Positions 16,965 through 25,482 are shown, counted from the stretch's first letter. The stretch is DNA of 31,377 nt from an uncultured Oxalobacteraceae bacterium (GCA_946480015.1 CAMLIL010000068.1:1-31377), one strand, 5' to 3'. Notes: generated by a model from the sequence alone, not told the origin. Numbers and translations are program-made.

Positions 16965-17203
16965 TTAGCCCCGGCTCGTGCGAACGGCCGCAATGTTCAG
17001 GAGAAATCCCTGTCCACCGACATGCACTTTGCTTTTTCTCAAAACCGACATCGCCAATCCTTGATCCAAACACACGGTAATGCGCCTTGGATGAAGTATT
17101 GCCTTTTGGTAATTTGATTACTATCGGGGAATAATGTGATGTATTGTCGGAGATTTTTCCGGGCTGCCTGTAGTGGATCCCCTACAGCCCGTCGGTGCCG
17201 GCG
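16965..17203. promoter_or_regulatory. AT-rich promoter region of the chemosensory operon
   Basis: This 239-base gap is clearly richer in A/T than the coding DNA and must carry the promoter for the long minus-strand operon. It contains the dyad GTAAT-TTG-ATTAC (17109-17121) and, next to the response regulator stop, a hairpin with arms GGGCTG/CAGCCC (17161-17190, with a bulge). No confident -35/-10 pair was found. Confidence 0.4.
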
Positions 17204-17845
17204 TCAGCCGAGCATGCCGTGATCGAGACCGTAGCGGGTCAGTTCGGCATTGCTCTTCATGCCCATTTTTTCCATGATGCGGGCGCGGTAGGTGGTCACC
17301 GTGCTGGGACTGAGGTGCAGGGCGGCGGCGATGCTGACCAGGCTATCGCCGGACGCGATCATGCGGAATATTTCCAGTTCGCGGTCGGTGAGCGCCTCGT
17401 GCGTCACGGCGCCGCGCTCGCTGCCCAGCATGCCGGCCAGCTTTTGCAGCAGCGAGGGCGTGACATACTTGCCGCCAGCGGCCGCCTTGCGCACCGCGGC
17501 CACCATCTCGGCTTCGGCGCAGTGCTTGGTCAGATAGCCGGCCGCCCCCAGCTTGAGGGCGCGCACCGCGTAAATGTCTTCGGCGTACATGCTCACCACC
17601 AGCACGGCCATCTTGGGTGCGCGTTCGCGCAGCCACTTGAGCATGTCCAGGCCATTCTTGTCGGGCAGATTGATGTCCAGCAGCGCCACGTCATAGCTCG
17701 CCGTGCGCAGCAACAGTTGCGCCTCGGCGGCGCTGCCCGCCTCCGCGCCCACCATCAGGCCCTCGGCCTCGGCCAGCATCATGCGCAGGCCGCTACGCGC
17801 CACGGTGTGGTCGTCGATCAACAGGATACGAATTGCCTGATCCAT
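17204..17845 (-). CDS. NarL/FixJ-type response regulator
   Basis: This 213-residue transcription factor has a receiver domain (1-120: IRILLIDDHTVARSGL, D57 in LLDINLPDKNG, Lys in YLTKHC) and a C-terminal LuxR-type helix-turn-helix (about 148-205: LTDRELEIFRMIASGDSLVS, then LHLSPSTVTTYRARIMEKMG). The ATG at 17845 begins the receiver naturally and follows GGGGCTCC; the upstream extension is spurious. It lies 240 bases upstream of the hybrid kinase in the same direction and is a candidate output for the Hpt domain there. An imperfect inverted repeat lies just upstream of its start. Confidence 0.92.
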   Translation of the reverse strand: MDQAIRILLIDDHTVARSGLRMMLAEAEGLMVGAEAGSAAEAQLLLRTASYDVALLDINLPDKNGLDMLKWLRERAPKMAVLVVSMYAEDIYAVRALKLGAAGYLTKHCAEAEMVAAVRKAAAGGKYVTPSLLQKLAGMLGSERGAVTHEALTDRELEIFRMIASGDSLVSIAAALHLSPSTVTTYRARIMEKMGMKSNAELTRYGLDHGMLG

Positions 17846-17865
17846 GGAGCCCCAAAACAGCGTTA

Positions 17866-17908
17866 AACAACACTTATTGCGCGGGCCAAAGGATATTAAG
17901 TGTTTGTT
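17866..17908. promoter_or_regulatory. Inverted repeat upstream of the NarL-type regulator
   Basis: AACAACACTTA (17866-17876) and TAAGTGTTTGTT (17897-17908) form inverted arms differing by one inserted T, separated by 20 bases. They start 21 bases upstream of the response regulator ATG in an AT-rich stretch. The size fits a dimeric regulator site, possibly autoregulatory, or an mRNA leader hairpin. Confidence 0.4.
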
Positions 17909-18049
17909 CAACCCCGCTTCGACGATTCTACGTCGATTTGCGGGCCACGACAAAGCCCGCGACGCTGCGCGCGTCGGCGCGATGTGTCCATGGTAAGCGC
18001 ATCCGCGGTATGTGTGGGCGAAGAAGACCCGGGCGGGGCCAGGCAGGAC

Positions 18050-18078
18050 GGCGCCGGCGTCGCGATAACGCCGGCGCC
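18050..18078 (-). terminator. Strong hairpin after the CoA-transferase genes
   Basis: Perfect 11-bp arms GGCGCCGGCGT (18050-18060) and ACGCCGGCGCC (18068-18078) enclose a 7-base loop. The hairpin begins 11 bases after the scoB stop on the minus strand. There is no T-run after it, so it may act with Rho or protect the mRNA 3' end. Confidence 0.55.
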
Positions 18079-18089
18079 GGATGAGGCGA

Positions 18090-18740
18090 TTACAGGGCGC
18101 TGACGTCCAGCGGCGTGCCGGTGGCGGCCACCACTTCTTCCTTGCTCACGCCCGGCGCCAGTTCCTTGAGCACCAGGCCGGCCGGCGTGACTTCGATCAC
18201 GCCCAGGTCGGTGATGATCAGGTCGACCACCCCGACGCCGGTCAGCGGCAGTTCGCACTTGGGCAAGATCTTGTGCGAGGTCGATCCATCCTTGGCGGTG
18301 GCCACATGTTCCATGACAACCACCACGCGCTTGACGCCGGCCACCAGGTCCATCGCCCCGCCCATGCCCTTGACCATCTTACCGGGGATCATCCAGTTGG
18401 CCAGGTCGCCCTTCTCCGACACCTGCATGGCGCCCAGAATGGCCAGGTTGATCTTGCCGCCGCGGATCATGCCGAAGGAATCGGCCGAGCTGAAGTAGGA
18501 CGCGCCCGGCAACGCCGTGACGGTCTGCTTGCCCGCGTTGATGAGGTCGGCGTCGACCTGCGCGTCGGTGGGAAACGGGCCGATGCCCAGCAAGCCGTTC
18601 TCGGACTGCAGCCACACTTCGATATTGTCGGGAACGTAGTTCGCCACCAGCGTCGGCAAGCCGATGCCCAGGTTGACGTAAAAACCATCCTGCAATTCCT
18701 TGGCCGCGCGGGCGGCCATTTGATCACGAGTCCATGCCAT
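18090..18740 (-). CDS. scoB: 3-oxoacid CoA-transferase, subunit B
   Basis: This 216-residue catalytic subunit transfers CoA between an acyl-CoA (typically succinyl-CoA) and acetoacetate or a related 3-oxoacid. The active-site glutamate lies in [12 protein letters not shown] (near residue 47). [15 protein letters not shown] near 23-37 and [19 protein letters not shown] are also family-typical. Length is normal for subunit B. It is 14 bases downstream of subunit A and followed by a strong hairpin, so the two form a compact operon. Substrate specificity (acetoacetate versus 3-oxoadipate) cannot be settled from sequence reading; I favour acetoacetate. Confidence 0.93.
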   Translation of the reverse strand: MAWTRDQMAARAAKELQDGFYVNLGIGLPTLVANYVPDNIEVWLQSENGLLGIGPFPTDAQVDADLINAGKQTVTALPGASYFSSADSFGMIRGGKINLAILGAMQVSEKGDLANWMIPGKMVKGMGGAMDLVAGVKRVVVVMEHVATAKDGSTSHKILPKCELPLTGVGVVDLIITDLGVIEVTPAGLVLKELAPGVSKEEVVAATGTPLDVSAL

Positions 18741-18754
18741 GTTCAGTCTCCGTT

Positions 18755-19459
18755 TCAGGCTTGGTTGGCACGCACGGTGCGTTGTTCGATGCGCTTTTCC
18801 GGCTGCGGATTGACCACGATGCGGTGCACGAAAATGCTGGGGGTATGGACCTGGTCGGGATCGATCTCGCCGACCTCCACCAGCTTTTCCACCTCGACGA
18901 TGGTGACCTTGCCTGCCATGGCCACGTTGGGGTTGAAGTTGCGCGCCGTTTTGCGGTAGACCAGGTTGCCCGCGCGGTCGGCCATGTAGGCCTTGACCAG
19001 CGCGACGTCGGCCACCAGGCTGCGTTCCATGACGTACTGTTCGCCATCGAATTCGCGTACTTCCTTGCCGTCGGCCACGATGGTGCCGACCCCGGTTTTG
19101 GTGAAGAAGGCCGGAATGCCGGCACCGCCGGCGCGCAGCTTCTCGGCCAGGGTGCCTTGCGGGGTGAATTCCAGTTCCAGTTCGCCGGCCAGGTACTGGC
19201 GCGCAAACTCTTTATTTTCGCCCACATAGGACGAAATCATTTTCTTGATCTGGCGGGTGGTCAGCAGCTGGCCCAGTCCGAAATCGTCTACACCGGCATT
19301 GTTCGAAATGGCGGTCAGGCCGGTCACGCCCGAATCGCGCAGCGCCAGGATCAGCGCTTCGGGAATGCCGCACAGGCCGAAGCCGCCCACGGCGATGGTC
19401 TGGCCATCGCGCACGATGCCTTCCAGTGCCGATACCGCGTCAGGATAAACTTTGTTCAT
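18755..19459 (-). CDS. scoA: 3-oxoacid CoA-transferase, subunit A
   Basis: This 234-residue partner of subunit B binds the CoA moiety. Family signatures are [14 protein letters not shown] near residues 24-37, the [11 protein letters not shown] stretch, FFTKTGVGT and [15 protein letters not shown] 19459 was chosen because an AAGGA ribosome site lies just upstream and the protein begins normally (MNKVYPDA). The open frame upstream to 19927 is a shadow of the divergent regulator gene. The enzyme feeds ketone bodies or polyhydroxybutyrate breakdown products into acetyl-CoA. The divergent promoter region (19460-19642) is AT-rich with TATTAT-type boxes on this strand. Confidence 0.92.
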   Translation of the reverse strand: MNKVYPDAVSALEGIVRDGQTIAVGGFGLCGIPEALILALRDSGVTGLTAISNNAGVDDFGLGQLLTTRQIKKMISSYVGENKEFARQYLAGELELEFTPQGTLAEKLRAGGAGIPAFFTKTGVGTIVADGKEVREFDGEQYVMERSLVADVALVKAYMADRAGNLVYRKTARNFNPNVAMAGKVTIVEVEKLVEVGEIDPDQVHTPSIFVHRIVVNPQPEKRIEQRTVRANQA

Positions 19460-19642
19460 TACGCGTCCTTGTTGTGATTGTCCAGATTGCTCGCTCCGCC
19501 AACTATAATAAGACGATGTGAGACCGCCGCGTGGCCCAGAGCAGAAAGTCAGCATAAAATACGCTAGCCCAAAGCACAATACCGTAGAACTACGCACAGT
19601 TTTACTTGCATATCCACACCAAAGGCCCTTGATCTGCATCAG

Positions 19643-20203
19643 ATGAATCCACCTTACGCTATCGATTACGAAATCATCTTCCAACACGCCCCCGTGGGGA
19701 TGTGCATTTCGGTCGATCGCGTGATCCAGGCCAGCAATAACGCCCTGACCGCGATGTTCGGCTACGCCCCCGGGGCGCTCAATGGGGAATCGTTTCGCTT
19801 GCTCTATCCGACCATGGATGAGTTCCTGCGCACCGGCGGGCGCATCGTGCCGGTGATGAACGTGCGCGGCGTGTATTCCGACGAGCGCATCATGCGGCGC
19901 GCCAACGGCGAGCTGTTCTGGTGCCATGTGAGCGGCCGCGCGCTCGACTCAAAACAGGCGCTCGGAGCAGGCATCTGGACGTTCGAGGATCTCAGTGAAA
20001 AGCGCCCGGTGACGGCCGAACTGACCGCGCGCGAACGGGAAATCGCCGCCTTGTTGGTGGAAGGAAAGACCAGCAAGTTGATTGCGCGCGATACCGGCCT
20101 GAGTCCGCGCACGGTGGAAATGCACCGCGCCAAGCTCATGAAGAAGTTTTCCGCATCGACCTCGTCGGAACTGGTGCACAAGCTGGTCGGCGTCAGCCGC
20201 TGA
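19643..20203 (+). CDS. PAS-LuxR transcriptional regulator
   Basis: This 186-residue protein has a PAS sensor domain (about 8-118: FQHAPVGMCISVDRVIQASN, then FGYAPGALNGESFRLLYP and GELFWCHVSGRALD) and a LuxR-type helix-turn-helix (about 125-186: LTAREREIAALLVEGKTSKL, then TGLSPRTVEMHRAKLMKKF). There is no receiver, so the signal is probably a ligand or redox cue bound by PAS. It is transcribed away from the CoA-transferase genes and may control them or the adjacent pigment cluster. Its stop lies 11 bases inside the convergent phosphopantetheinyl transferase gene. The ribosome site before the ATG is weak. Confidence 0.88.
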   Translation: MNPPYAIDYEIIFQHAPVGMCISVDRVIQASNNALTAMFGYAPGALNGESFRLLYPTMDEFLRTGGRIVPVMNVRGVYSDERIMRRANGELFWCHVSGRALDSKQALGAGIWTFEDLSEKRPVTAELTAREREIAALLVEGKTSKLIARDTGLSPRTVEMHRAKLMKKFSASTSSELVHKLVGVSR

Positions 20204-20777
20204 GCTTGATGTCGATGGCGTCCAGTTTATGCGTACTGCATAACGCGATCGCCAGTTCCGGGTGATCCAGGTGCACGCACGGCGCGCCCTCCCCGCCCAG
20301 CTTGATCTGCGCTTCCTGGGCGCACCACAGGGCATAAAACCGCGCCAGCCGCTCGGCCGGCGCGAGGCGCCCCAAGGCTTCAGATTGCTGCGCTGGAAAT
20401 GCGTGTTCCGCCAGGGCCGTCAGGTCGCGCTGCGCGTCGCGCACTTCGATGTCCAGTCCTAAATTATTATCGGCACTGACCGCGCAGGCCACCCATGGGC
20501 CGCTGTGTGAAATGCTTAAACCCAGCCGCGGCGCAACCGGGCTGGCCAATGCCGGCGCCAGTCCGGTGCGCTCCTCCAGCACCACGGCATGCGCATCGAT
20601 GCCCAGCAAGGCGCCGATGGCCTGGCGCGCCAGCATCCTGCCGAGCAGGAATTGGCGCTGGCGCGCAGGACGCACAAAGCGCAGGTAGCGCACCGTCTCG
20701 CTCTCGCTCAGCCAGCGCGCCGGTGGCGGCGCATCGGCTTGGCGGCTGTCGAGCAGCCAGACGCTGGCGCGGTTCAC
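20193..20777 (-). CDS. 4'-phosphopantetheinyl transferase (Sfp/AcpT type)
   Basis: This 194-residue enzyme moves phosphopantetheine from CoA to a serine of acyl carrier proteins, making them active. The metal-binding LGLDIE motif has D109 and E111. The second motif reads WCAQEAQIK (E155, K159); the usual form is WxxKEAxxK, so the first Lys is Gln here. SISHSGPWVACAV near 88-100 is the family's CoA-binding strand. It is the last gene of the aryl polyene operon, 5 bases after the lipoprotein gene, and its natural clients are the cluster's carrier proteins outside the window. Its end overlaps the convergent regulator gene by 11 bases. Confidence 0.88.
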   Translation of the reverse strand: MNRASVWLLDSRQADAPPPARWLSESETVRYLRFVRPARQRQFLLGRMLARQAIGALLGIDAHAVVLEERTGLAPALASPVAPRLGLSISHSGPWVACAVSADNNLGLDIEVRDAQRDLTALAEHAFPAQQSEALGRLAPAERLARFYALWCAQEAQIKLGGEGAPCVHLDHPELAIALCSTHKLDAIDIKLSG

Positions 20778-20782
20778 GGCGA

Positions 20783-21370
20783 CTAGTTCGCGCCGACGTT
20801 CTTGTCGTCCGCGCCAGTCGGACCGCCGACGGCGCGCTCGTAGTTGGCGACCATATAGCTGCTGGCCAGATTGGCGACGCGGGTAAGCATCAGGTTATCG
20901 TGCACGCCGAAGGTAAATCCGGCGCCCATCGCCTGGGCACGCTGGAAGAATTCAGGATGGGCGATCACCTTGCCATTGGCATCCTTGATGTCGATGGTCA
21001 TGAGCACGCCCGAACTGCCTGCCAGGGGCCCCAGCAATACGCGCTCGGCGCCATGCTTGAAGGCCAGTTCGTCCACCACCGGCTGCACGATCAGGGTGCG
21101 GCCGTTGGCCGGGCGGGCGTTCCAGCGTTGCAGCGGCTCGCTCAGATTTTTCTTGAGATTTTCTTCGATCTTGGCCAGGCCTGCCGAATTGCCCATGTAG
21201 CCACTCTTGAACACGACGGGGCGCACCTCGATCCGTCCGTACGCGGAAAACGCCTCGGCAGGCGGCGGGTTGGTGGTGGAGCTGGCCTTGATCGTGGTCG
21301 CGCAACCCTGCAGCAGGGCGACCGACACGATACTCGATGCGACCAGCGCGCTCGTAAAATTTTTATTCAT
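20783..21370 (-). CDS. Predicted outer-membrane lipoprotein, unknown function
   Basis: This 195-residue protein has a signal peptide and lipobox SVALLQGC, with the lipid-bearing Cys near residue 23. The mature part is a mixed domain (FSAYGRIEVRPVVFKSGYMG, RTLIVQPVVDELAFKHG, SSGVLMTIDIKDANGKVIA, then a helical end). It resembles the DUF4410-like class of small lipoproteins, though I cannot name the family with confidence. It sits between a small exported protein and the phosphopantetheinyl transferase gene, with short gaps, so it is co-transcribed with the pigment genes and may assist envelope placement of the product. Confidence 0.72.
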   Translation of the reverse strand: MNKNFTSALVASSIVSVALLQGCATTIKASSTTNPPPAEAFSAYGRIEVRPVVFKSGYMGNSAGLAKIEENLKKNLSEPLQRWNARPANGRTLIVQPVVDELAFKHGAERVLLGPLAGSSGVLMTIDIKDANGKVIAHPEFFQRAQAMGAGFTFGVHDNLMLTRVANLASSYMVANYERAVGGPTGADDKNVGAN

Positions 21371-21401
21371 GGCATGTCTTTCGGTAAAGTGAGCGTCGCG
21401 A

Positions 21402-21857
21402 TTACTTCTTGTCGGCGATACGGACGAAGTCAGCCTTCAGGGCCACGCCGCCCACCACATTGCCCACGTGGCATTCGAACTCGGTGTCGCTGGAGTACTC
21501 GACATTGTCGTAATTGCTGACGATATTAATCACCGCGTTGGCCTTGAGTTCGCGCGCACGCTTTTGCAGGCTCAACATGGCCGACAGGAATGCCCAGTGA
21601 CATACCTTCTGGTCCGATTTGGCGAAGGCGTTGGTCTTCTGGCTGGTCTTGTCCGAACCCAGCTTTTCCAGCACTTTGGGGGTCGCGGTATTCTTGCCGA
21701 AGAAAAACTGCACTTCCTCGCCCAGCTTGGCCTTGGCATCGTTGTCGTTCATGGCGCCGGAAATCGGCAACATCACCTTCTTGTTCGCCGCCTGTGCCGG
21801 CATGCTGCCCACCGCTGCCGCTGCCATCAGCGCCAATACTGTCACTGTCTTTTTCAT
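21402..21857 (-). CDS. Small exported protein, often misnamed excinuclease-like
   Basis: This 151-residue protein has a clear signal peptide (MKKTVTVLALMAAAAVGSMP, then AQA). The mature part includes VMLPISGAM, FFFGKNTATPKVLEKLGSD, LQKRARELKANAVINIVSNY and TEFECHVGNVVGGVALKADF. I recall close relatives labelled 'excinuclease ATPase subunit', but there is no Walker motif or DNA-repair domain, and the signal peptide places it in the periplasm. Two conserved-looking cysteines (KVCHW, FECHV) could form a disulphide. It lies 12 bases after the last ketosynthase gene, in the aryl polyene operon. Function unknown. Confidence 0.78.
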   Translation of the reverse strand: MKKTVTVLALMAAAAVGSMPAQAANKKVMLPISGAMNDNDAKAKLGEEVQFFFGKNTATPKVLEKLGSDKTSQKTNAFAKSDQKVCHWAFLSAMLSLQKRARELKANAVINIVSNYDNVEYSSDTEFECHVGNVVGGVALKADFVRIADKK

Positions 21858-21869
21858 GGGTTCTCCCGA

Positions 21870-23099
21870 TTAGCCAAACTTCTTAAAAATCAGCGACGTG
21901 TTAATGCCGCCGAACGCGAAATTGTTGGACATGACGTACTCGCAGTCGAGCCGCCTGCCCTCGCCCTGGATGAAGTCGAGCGCGCCGCAGCGCGGATCGA
22001 CCTCATTCAGATTGATCGTTGGCGCGAACCAGCCTTCGCGCATCATTTCGATGCTGATCCACGCTTCCAGCGCGCCGCAGGCGCCCAGCGTGTGACCCAT
22101 ATAGCTTTTCAGCGAACTGACTGGCACGCGCTCGCCGAACACCTCGGCGGTGGCCTGCGACTCGGCGATGTCGCCCTGTTCGGTCGCGGTGCCGTGCGCA
22201 TTGATGTAGCCGATCGCCGGCGGCGCCAGCGCGGCATCGGCCAGCGCCAGCCGCATGGCGCCGCGCATGGTCACGGCATTGGGCTGGGTCACGTGGCAGC
22301 CGTCGCTATTGGTGCCGAAGCCGACGATCTCGGCATAGATGGTGGCGCCGCGCCGCTCGGCGTGCTCCAGCTCTTCCAGCACCAGGCAGCCGGCGCCCTC
22401 GCCGATCACCAGGCCGTCGCGCGCGCGGTCGAACGGGCGCGGGGTGGTGCCCGGCTGGTCGTTATGGACGCTGGTGGCGAACAGCGTGTCGAACACCGCC
22501 GCCTCGGTGGCGTCCAGTTCGTCGGCGCCGCCGGCCAGCATGGCCAGCTGCTTGCCGTTCTTGATGGCCTCATAGGCATAGCCGATGCCCTGGCTGCCCG
22601 AGGTGCAGGCCGACGAGGTGGTAAACACCCGCCCGGTCAGGCCGAACAGCACGCCGATATTCACCGGCGCCGTATGCGCCATCATCTTGATGTAGGTCGT
22701 GGCCGTGATGCCGCGCGTGCTGCGCTCGTCCATCATGCGGCCAAAGTCGCCGATCGCGCTGGGGGTCCCGGCTGACGAGCCGAAGGACACGCCCATCTCG
22801 CCGCTGGTCACCAGCGGATCGTCCAGCAGGCCGGCGTCCAGCAGCGCCAGCTCGCAGGCGCGCGTGGCCATCACCGCCACCCGGCCCATGCTGCGCATGG
22901 TCTTGCGGTTGAAGCGCGCGCTCAGTTCGAAGTCCATGGCCGGCGCGGCCAGGTTGGTGTTGAGCCCCTCATAGCCGGCCCAGTCTTCCATGCGCACGAT
23001 GGCGTTGCGGTACTCGCCCAGGCGGGCGCGGATGGTGGGCCAGTCATTGCCCAGCGGGCTGATACCGGCCATGCCGGTGACGACGACGCGGCGGTTCAT
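21870..23099 (-). CDS. apeR: Beta-ketoacyl-ACP synthase, APE type (ApeR-like)
   Basis: This 409-residue condensing enzyme of the FabF/KAS II class extends or starts the polyene chain with malonyl-ACP. The catalytic residues are all present: C165 in SSACTSGS, H302 in NAHGTATEQGD, K331 and H336 in SLKSYMGHTLGA. GGINTSLIF near the end is typical. It is therefore an active synthase, not a chain-length factor. The start overlaps the ketoreductase stop as ATGA. The order ketosynthase-dehydratase-ketoreductase-ketosynthase matches apeO-P-Q-R of described aryl polyene clusters, as recalled. Confidence 0.9.
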   Translation of the reverse strand: MNRRVVVTGMAGISPLGNDWPTIRARLGEYRNAIVRMEDWAGYEGLNTNLAAPAMDFELSARFNRKTMRSMGRVAVMATRACELALLDAGLLDDPLVTSGEMGVSFGSSAGTPSAIGDFGRMMDERSTRGITATTYIKMMAHTAPVNIGVLFGLTGRVFTTSSACTSGSQGIGYAYEAIKNGKQLAMLAGGADELDATEAAVFDTLFATSVHNDQPGTTPRPFDRARDGLVIGEGAGCLVLEELEHAERRGATIYAEIVGFGTNSDGCHVTQPNAVTMRGAMRLALADAALAPPAIGYINAHGTATEQGDIAESQATAEVFGERVPVSSLKSYMGHTLGACGALEAWISIEMMREGWFAPTINLNEVDPRCGALDFIQGEGRRLDCEYVMSNNFAFGGINTSLIFKKFG

Positions 23100-23839
23100 G
23101 CCAGGCCTCCGTTGACCGAGATGACCTGGCGCGTCACGTAGCCGGCGTCTTCACTCATCAGGTAGCTGACCGCGGCAGCCACTTCCTCCGGTTTGCCGAC
23201 CCGGCGCGCCGGAATCAGCTTGAGCGCTTCATCCAGCGGGACGTCGCCGATCATGTCGGTTTCGATCAGGCCCGGCGCCACGCAGTTGACGGTGATGGCG
23301 CGCTTGGCCAGTTCCAGCGCCAGGGCCTTGGTCGCGCCGATGATGCCGGCCTTGGCCGCGCTGTAATTGACCTGCCCGCGGTTGCCGATCAGCCCCGACA
23401 CCGATGCCAGCGTGACGATGCGGCCCGGCTTGCGGCGCTGGACCAGCGGCATGACGAGCGGATTGAGCACGTTGTAGAAGCCGTCCAGGTTGGTCTTCAG
23501 GACGATGTCCCAATCCTCGCCGCTCATGGCAGGAAACGCGTTGTCGCGCGCGACGCCGGCATTGCACACCACGCCGTAATAGCAGCCATGCTCACCGATG
23601 TCGGCTTCCAGCGCGGCCGCGCTGGCCTCGCGCTCGCCGATATCGAACTGGAGCACGCGCGCCTTGCGGCCCAGCGCCTCGACCGCGCGCGCCACCTCGC
23701 CGGCCTGCTCGCGCGCACTGCGGCAATGGACCACGATGTCGTAGCCGTCGCGCGCCAGACGCAGGGCGATGGCCTTGCCGATCCCGCGCGACGATCCGGT
23801 CACAAGCACGGTCTGATTGTTACTGCTGATGCTGCTCAT
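23096..23839 (-). CDS. apeQ: 3-oxoacyl-ACP reductase, APE type (ApeQ-like)
   Basis: This 247-residue short-chain dehydrogenase reduces the 3-keto group during polyene extension with NADPH. Motifs are TGSSRGIG near 14-21 (cofactor loop), NAG near 93-95, and the catalytic S146, Y159 and K163 in LASVSGLIG and NYSAAKAG. The length is that of FabG. It starts directly after the dehydratase stop (TAGATG, no gap) and ends overlapping the next ketosynthase. Its place between dehydratase and ketosynthase, rather than beside a fatty acid malonyltransferase, marks it as pathway-specific. Confidence 0.92.
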   Translation of the reverse strand: MSSISSNNQTVLVTGSSRGIGKAIALRLARDGYDIVVHCRSAREQAGEVARAVEALGRKARVLQFDIGEREASAAALEADIGEHGCYYGVVCNAGVARDNAFPAMSGEDWDIVLKTNLDGFYNVLNPLVMPLVQRRKPGRIVTLASVSGLIGNRGQVNYSAAKAGIIGATKALALELAKRAITVNCVAPGLIETDMIGDVPLDEALKLIPARRVGKPEEVAAAVSYLMSEDAGYVTRQVISVNGGLA

Positions 23840-24304
23840 CTACACACTCCGCTGCAAAAATTCATTGACGTTATCCGGCTGGAAGACGGTGATGGTGGCC
23901 GTCGCCAGCGTGGCGCCGCTGGCCGCATCGTCGATGCGGCAGTCGAAGGCGGCCAGCCCGTTCTCGCCCTGCAGCACGTGCTGCGCGCGCACATGCAGCA
24001 CCGTGCCCAGCGCGAACCGGGGCGTGCTGCTGCTGTAGCGCCGCGCGCCGAGCAGGAAGCCGACCTTGACAGCCTCGCCGCGCTGCCGCGCCAGGTAGCC
24101 CGCGTGCGCGGCGATCGCCTGCGCCATGTACTCGATGCCGACCCAGGCGCCGACCCCGGCGCCGTCGAAAAACACGGTGCCTTCGCCGATGGTCAACTCG
24201 GCGCACAGGCTGTCGGCGGTGGCGTCGACCACGCGCTCGAGGAACACCATCCCGCCCTGGTGCGGCACCAGGCTGCGCAGCGGCGGGAACACGGCCGCGT
24301 TCAC
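23840..24304 (-). CDS. apeP: Hotdog-fold 3-hydroxyacyl-ACP dehydratase, APE type (ApeP-like)
   Basis: This 154-residue hotdog dehydratase removes water to give the trans double bond. PHQGGMVFLERVV near residues 14-26 carries the catalytic-type His of FabA/FabZ relatives. VGIEYMAQAIAAHAGYLARQ near 54-73 is the central helix with its acidic residue. In described APE systems ApeP forms a complex with a second dehydratase, ApeI, which is not in this window. GTG 24304 overlaps the ketosynthase stop as GTGA. Confidence 0.88.
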   Translation of the reverse strand: MNAAVFPPLRSLVPHQGGMVFLERVVDATADSLCAELTIGEGTVFFDGAGVGAWVGIEYMAQAIAAHAGYLARQRGEAVKVGFLLGARRYSSSTPRFALGTVLHVRAQHVLQGENGLAAFDCRIDDAASGATLATATITVFQPDNVNEFLQRSV

Positions 24305-25482
24305 CGCATCCTCCCGAACACCAGGGCGGCATTGGCGCCGCCGAAGGCGAAGGAACTGCTCAAGGCATAGTCGAGCGGCCGGCCAAGGGTGGCGCCGGGG
24401 GCGGCCACGTTCAGCGCCGGCAGCACGGGATCAGGCACGCCGTCCCATAGCTGCGGCGGCAGCAGGCCGGGCGGGTGATCGTCCTGCATGGCCAGCCAGC
24501 AGAAGGCCGCTTCCAGGGCCGCCGCCGCGCCCAGCGCGTGGCCAGTGGCCGCCTTGGTCGAACTGACCGCGACCGTATCGCCGAACAGCGCGTGCACCAC
24601 GCGCGACTCCATCGCATCGTTCTGGACGGTGGCGGTGCCGTGCAGGTTGATGTAATCGACCTGCGCCGCGTTGATGCCGGCGCGCGCCAACGCTGCCTCG
24701 ATGGCAATGCGCGCACCGCCGCCAGCCGGATCGGGCGCCGACATATGGTGGCCGTCCGACGATTCGCCCCAGCCGCACAGCGCCACCGCGGCCGGCTCGC
24801 GCGTCATCAGGAACAGCGCCGCGCCCTCGCCGATATTGATGCCCCTGCGGTTGGCACTGAGCGGGTTGCAGCGCTCGGCGCTGACCGATTCGAGCGCGCC
24901 GAAGCCGGCCACGGTGAAGGCGCACAGCGTGTCGACGCCGCCCGTCACCACCGCGTCGCACAGGCCCATCCTGAGCAGGCGCGCTGCACTGGCCATGGCC
25001 TTGGCGGCCGACGCGCAGGCGGTCGAATGGGTGTAGGCCGGGCCGCTCACGCCCAGCACCTGGGCCAGCATGGCCGCGGGCGAACCCATTTCCTGCTGGG
25101 CGTAATGGAAGCCCTGCGGCAGCGCCTGGCCGGCCGCGTGGGCACGCAAGGCAAGCTCGGTTTCGGCGATGCCCGAGGTACTGGTGCCCAGCACCACCGC
25201 CACCCGGGCCGGACCGAAGCGGGCGATGGCGGCGTCGAGCGCCGGCCGGATCTGCGCCAGCGCGGCCAGCGCCAGCCGGTTGTTACGGCTGCGCTGCGTC
25301 AACGGCAAATCGCCATCGTCCGGCAGGCTGGCCGTGACCCGGCCCAGCGGCAGCAGGCGGCCGGGCGAGCAGGCTTCGGTCGGCGCGATCCCGCTTTCGC
25401 CCGCAAACAGGCGGCGGCGGATCTGCGCATGGCTGTCACCCAGCGCGCAGACGATGGCGCATTCGTTCAGATAGATGTTCAT
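24301..25482 (-). CDS. apeO: Beta-ketoacyl-ACP synthase, APE type (ApeO-like)
   Basis: This 393-residue condensing enzyme has an intact triad: C156 in HSTACASAAK, H281 in NLHGTATVQND, K310 and H315 in STKAATGHALGA. The N-terminus (MNIYLNECAIVCALGD) lacks the usual RRVVITG start and is typical of this APE subfamily. In characterised clusters ApeO works as a heterodimer with a chain-length-factor-like partner (ApeC), which must lie outside the window. ATG 25482 overlaps the lipoprotein stop as ATGA; the much longer upstream frame is a shadow of that gene. Confidence 0.9.
   Translation of the reverse strand: MNIYLNECAIVCALGDSHAQIRRRLFAGESGIAPTEACSPGRLLPLGRVTASLPDDGDLPLTQRSRNNRLALAALAQIRPALDAAIARFGPARVAVVLGTSTSGIAETELALRAHAAGQALPQGFHYAQQEMGSPAAMLAQVLGVSGPAYTHSTACASAAKAMASAARLLRMGLCDAVVTGGVDTLCAFTVAGFGALESVSAERCNPLSANRRGINIGEGAALFLMTREPAAVALCGWGESSDGHHMSAPDPAGGGARIAIEAALARAGINAAQVDYINLHGTATVQNDAMESRVVHALFGDTVAVSSTKAATGHALGAAAALEAAFCWLAMQDDHPPGLLPPQLWDGVPDPVLPALNVAAPGATLGRPLDYALSSSFAFGGANAALVFGRMR

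Noticed and set aside
17161..17190. Hairpin after the NarL-type regulator as a Rho-independent terminator
   Set aside because: The stem is bulged and the flank that would need a T-run on the minus strand has an A-run instead.
21402..21857. DNA-repair excinuclease assignment for the small exported protein
   Set aside because: The protein has a signal peptide and no ATP-binding or UvrA features; the name is a propagated database label as far as I recall.
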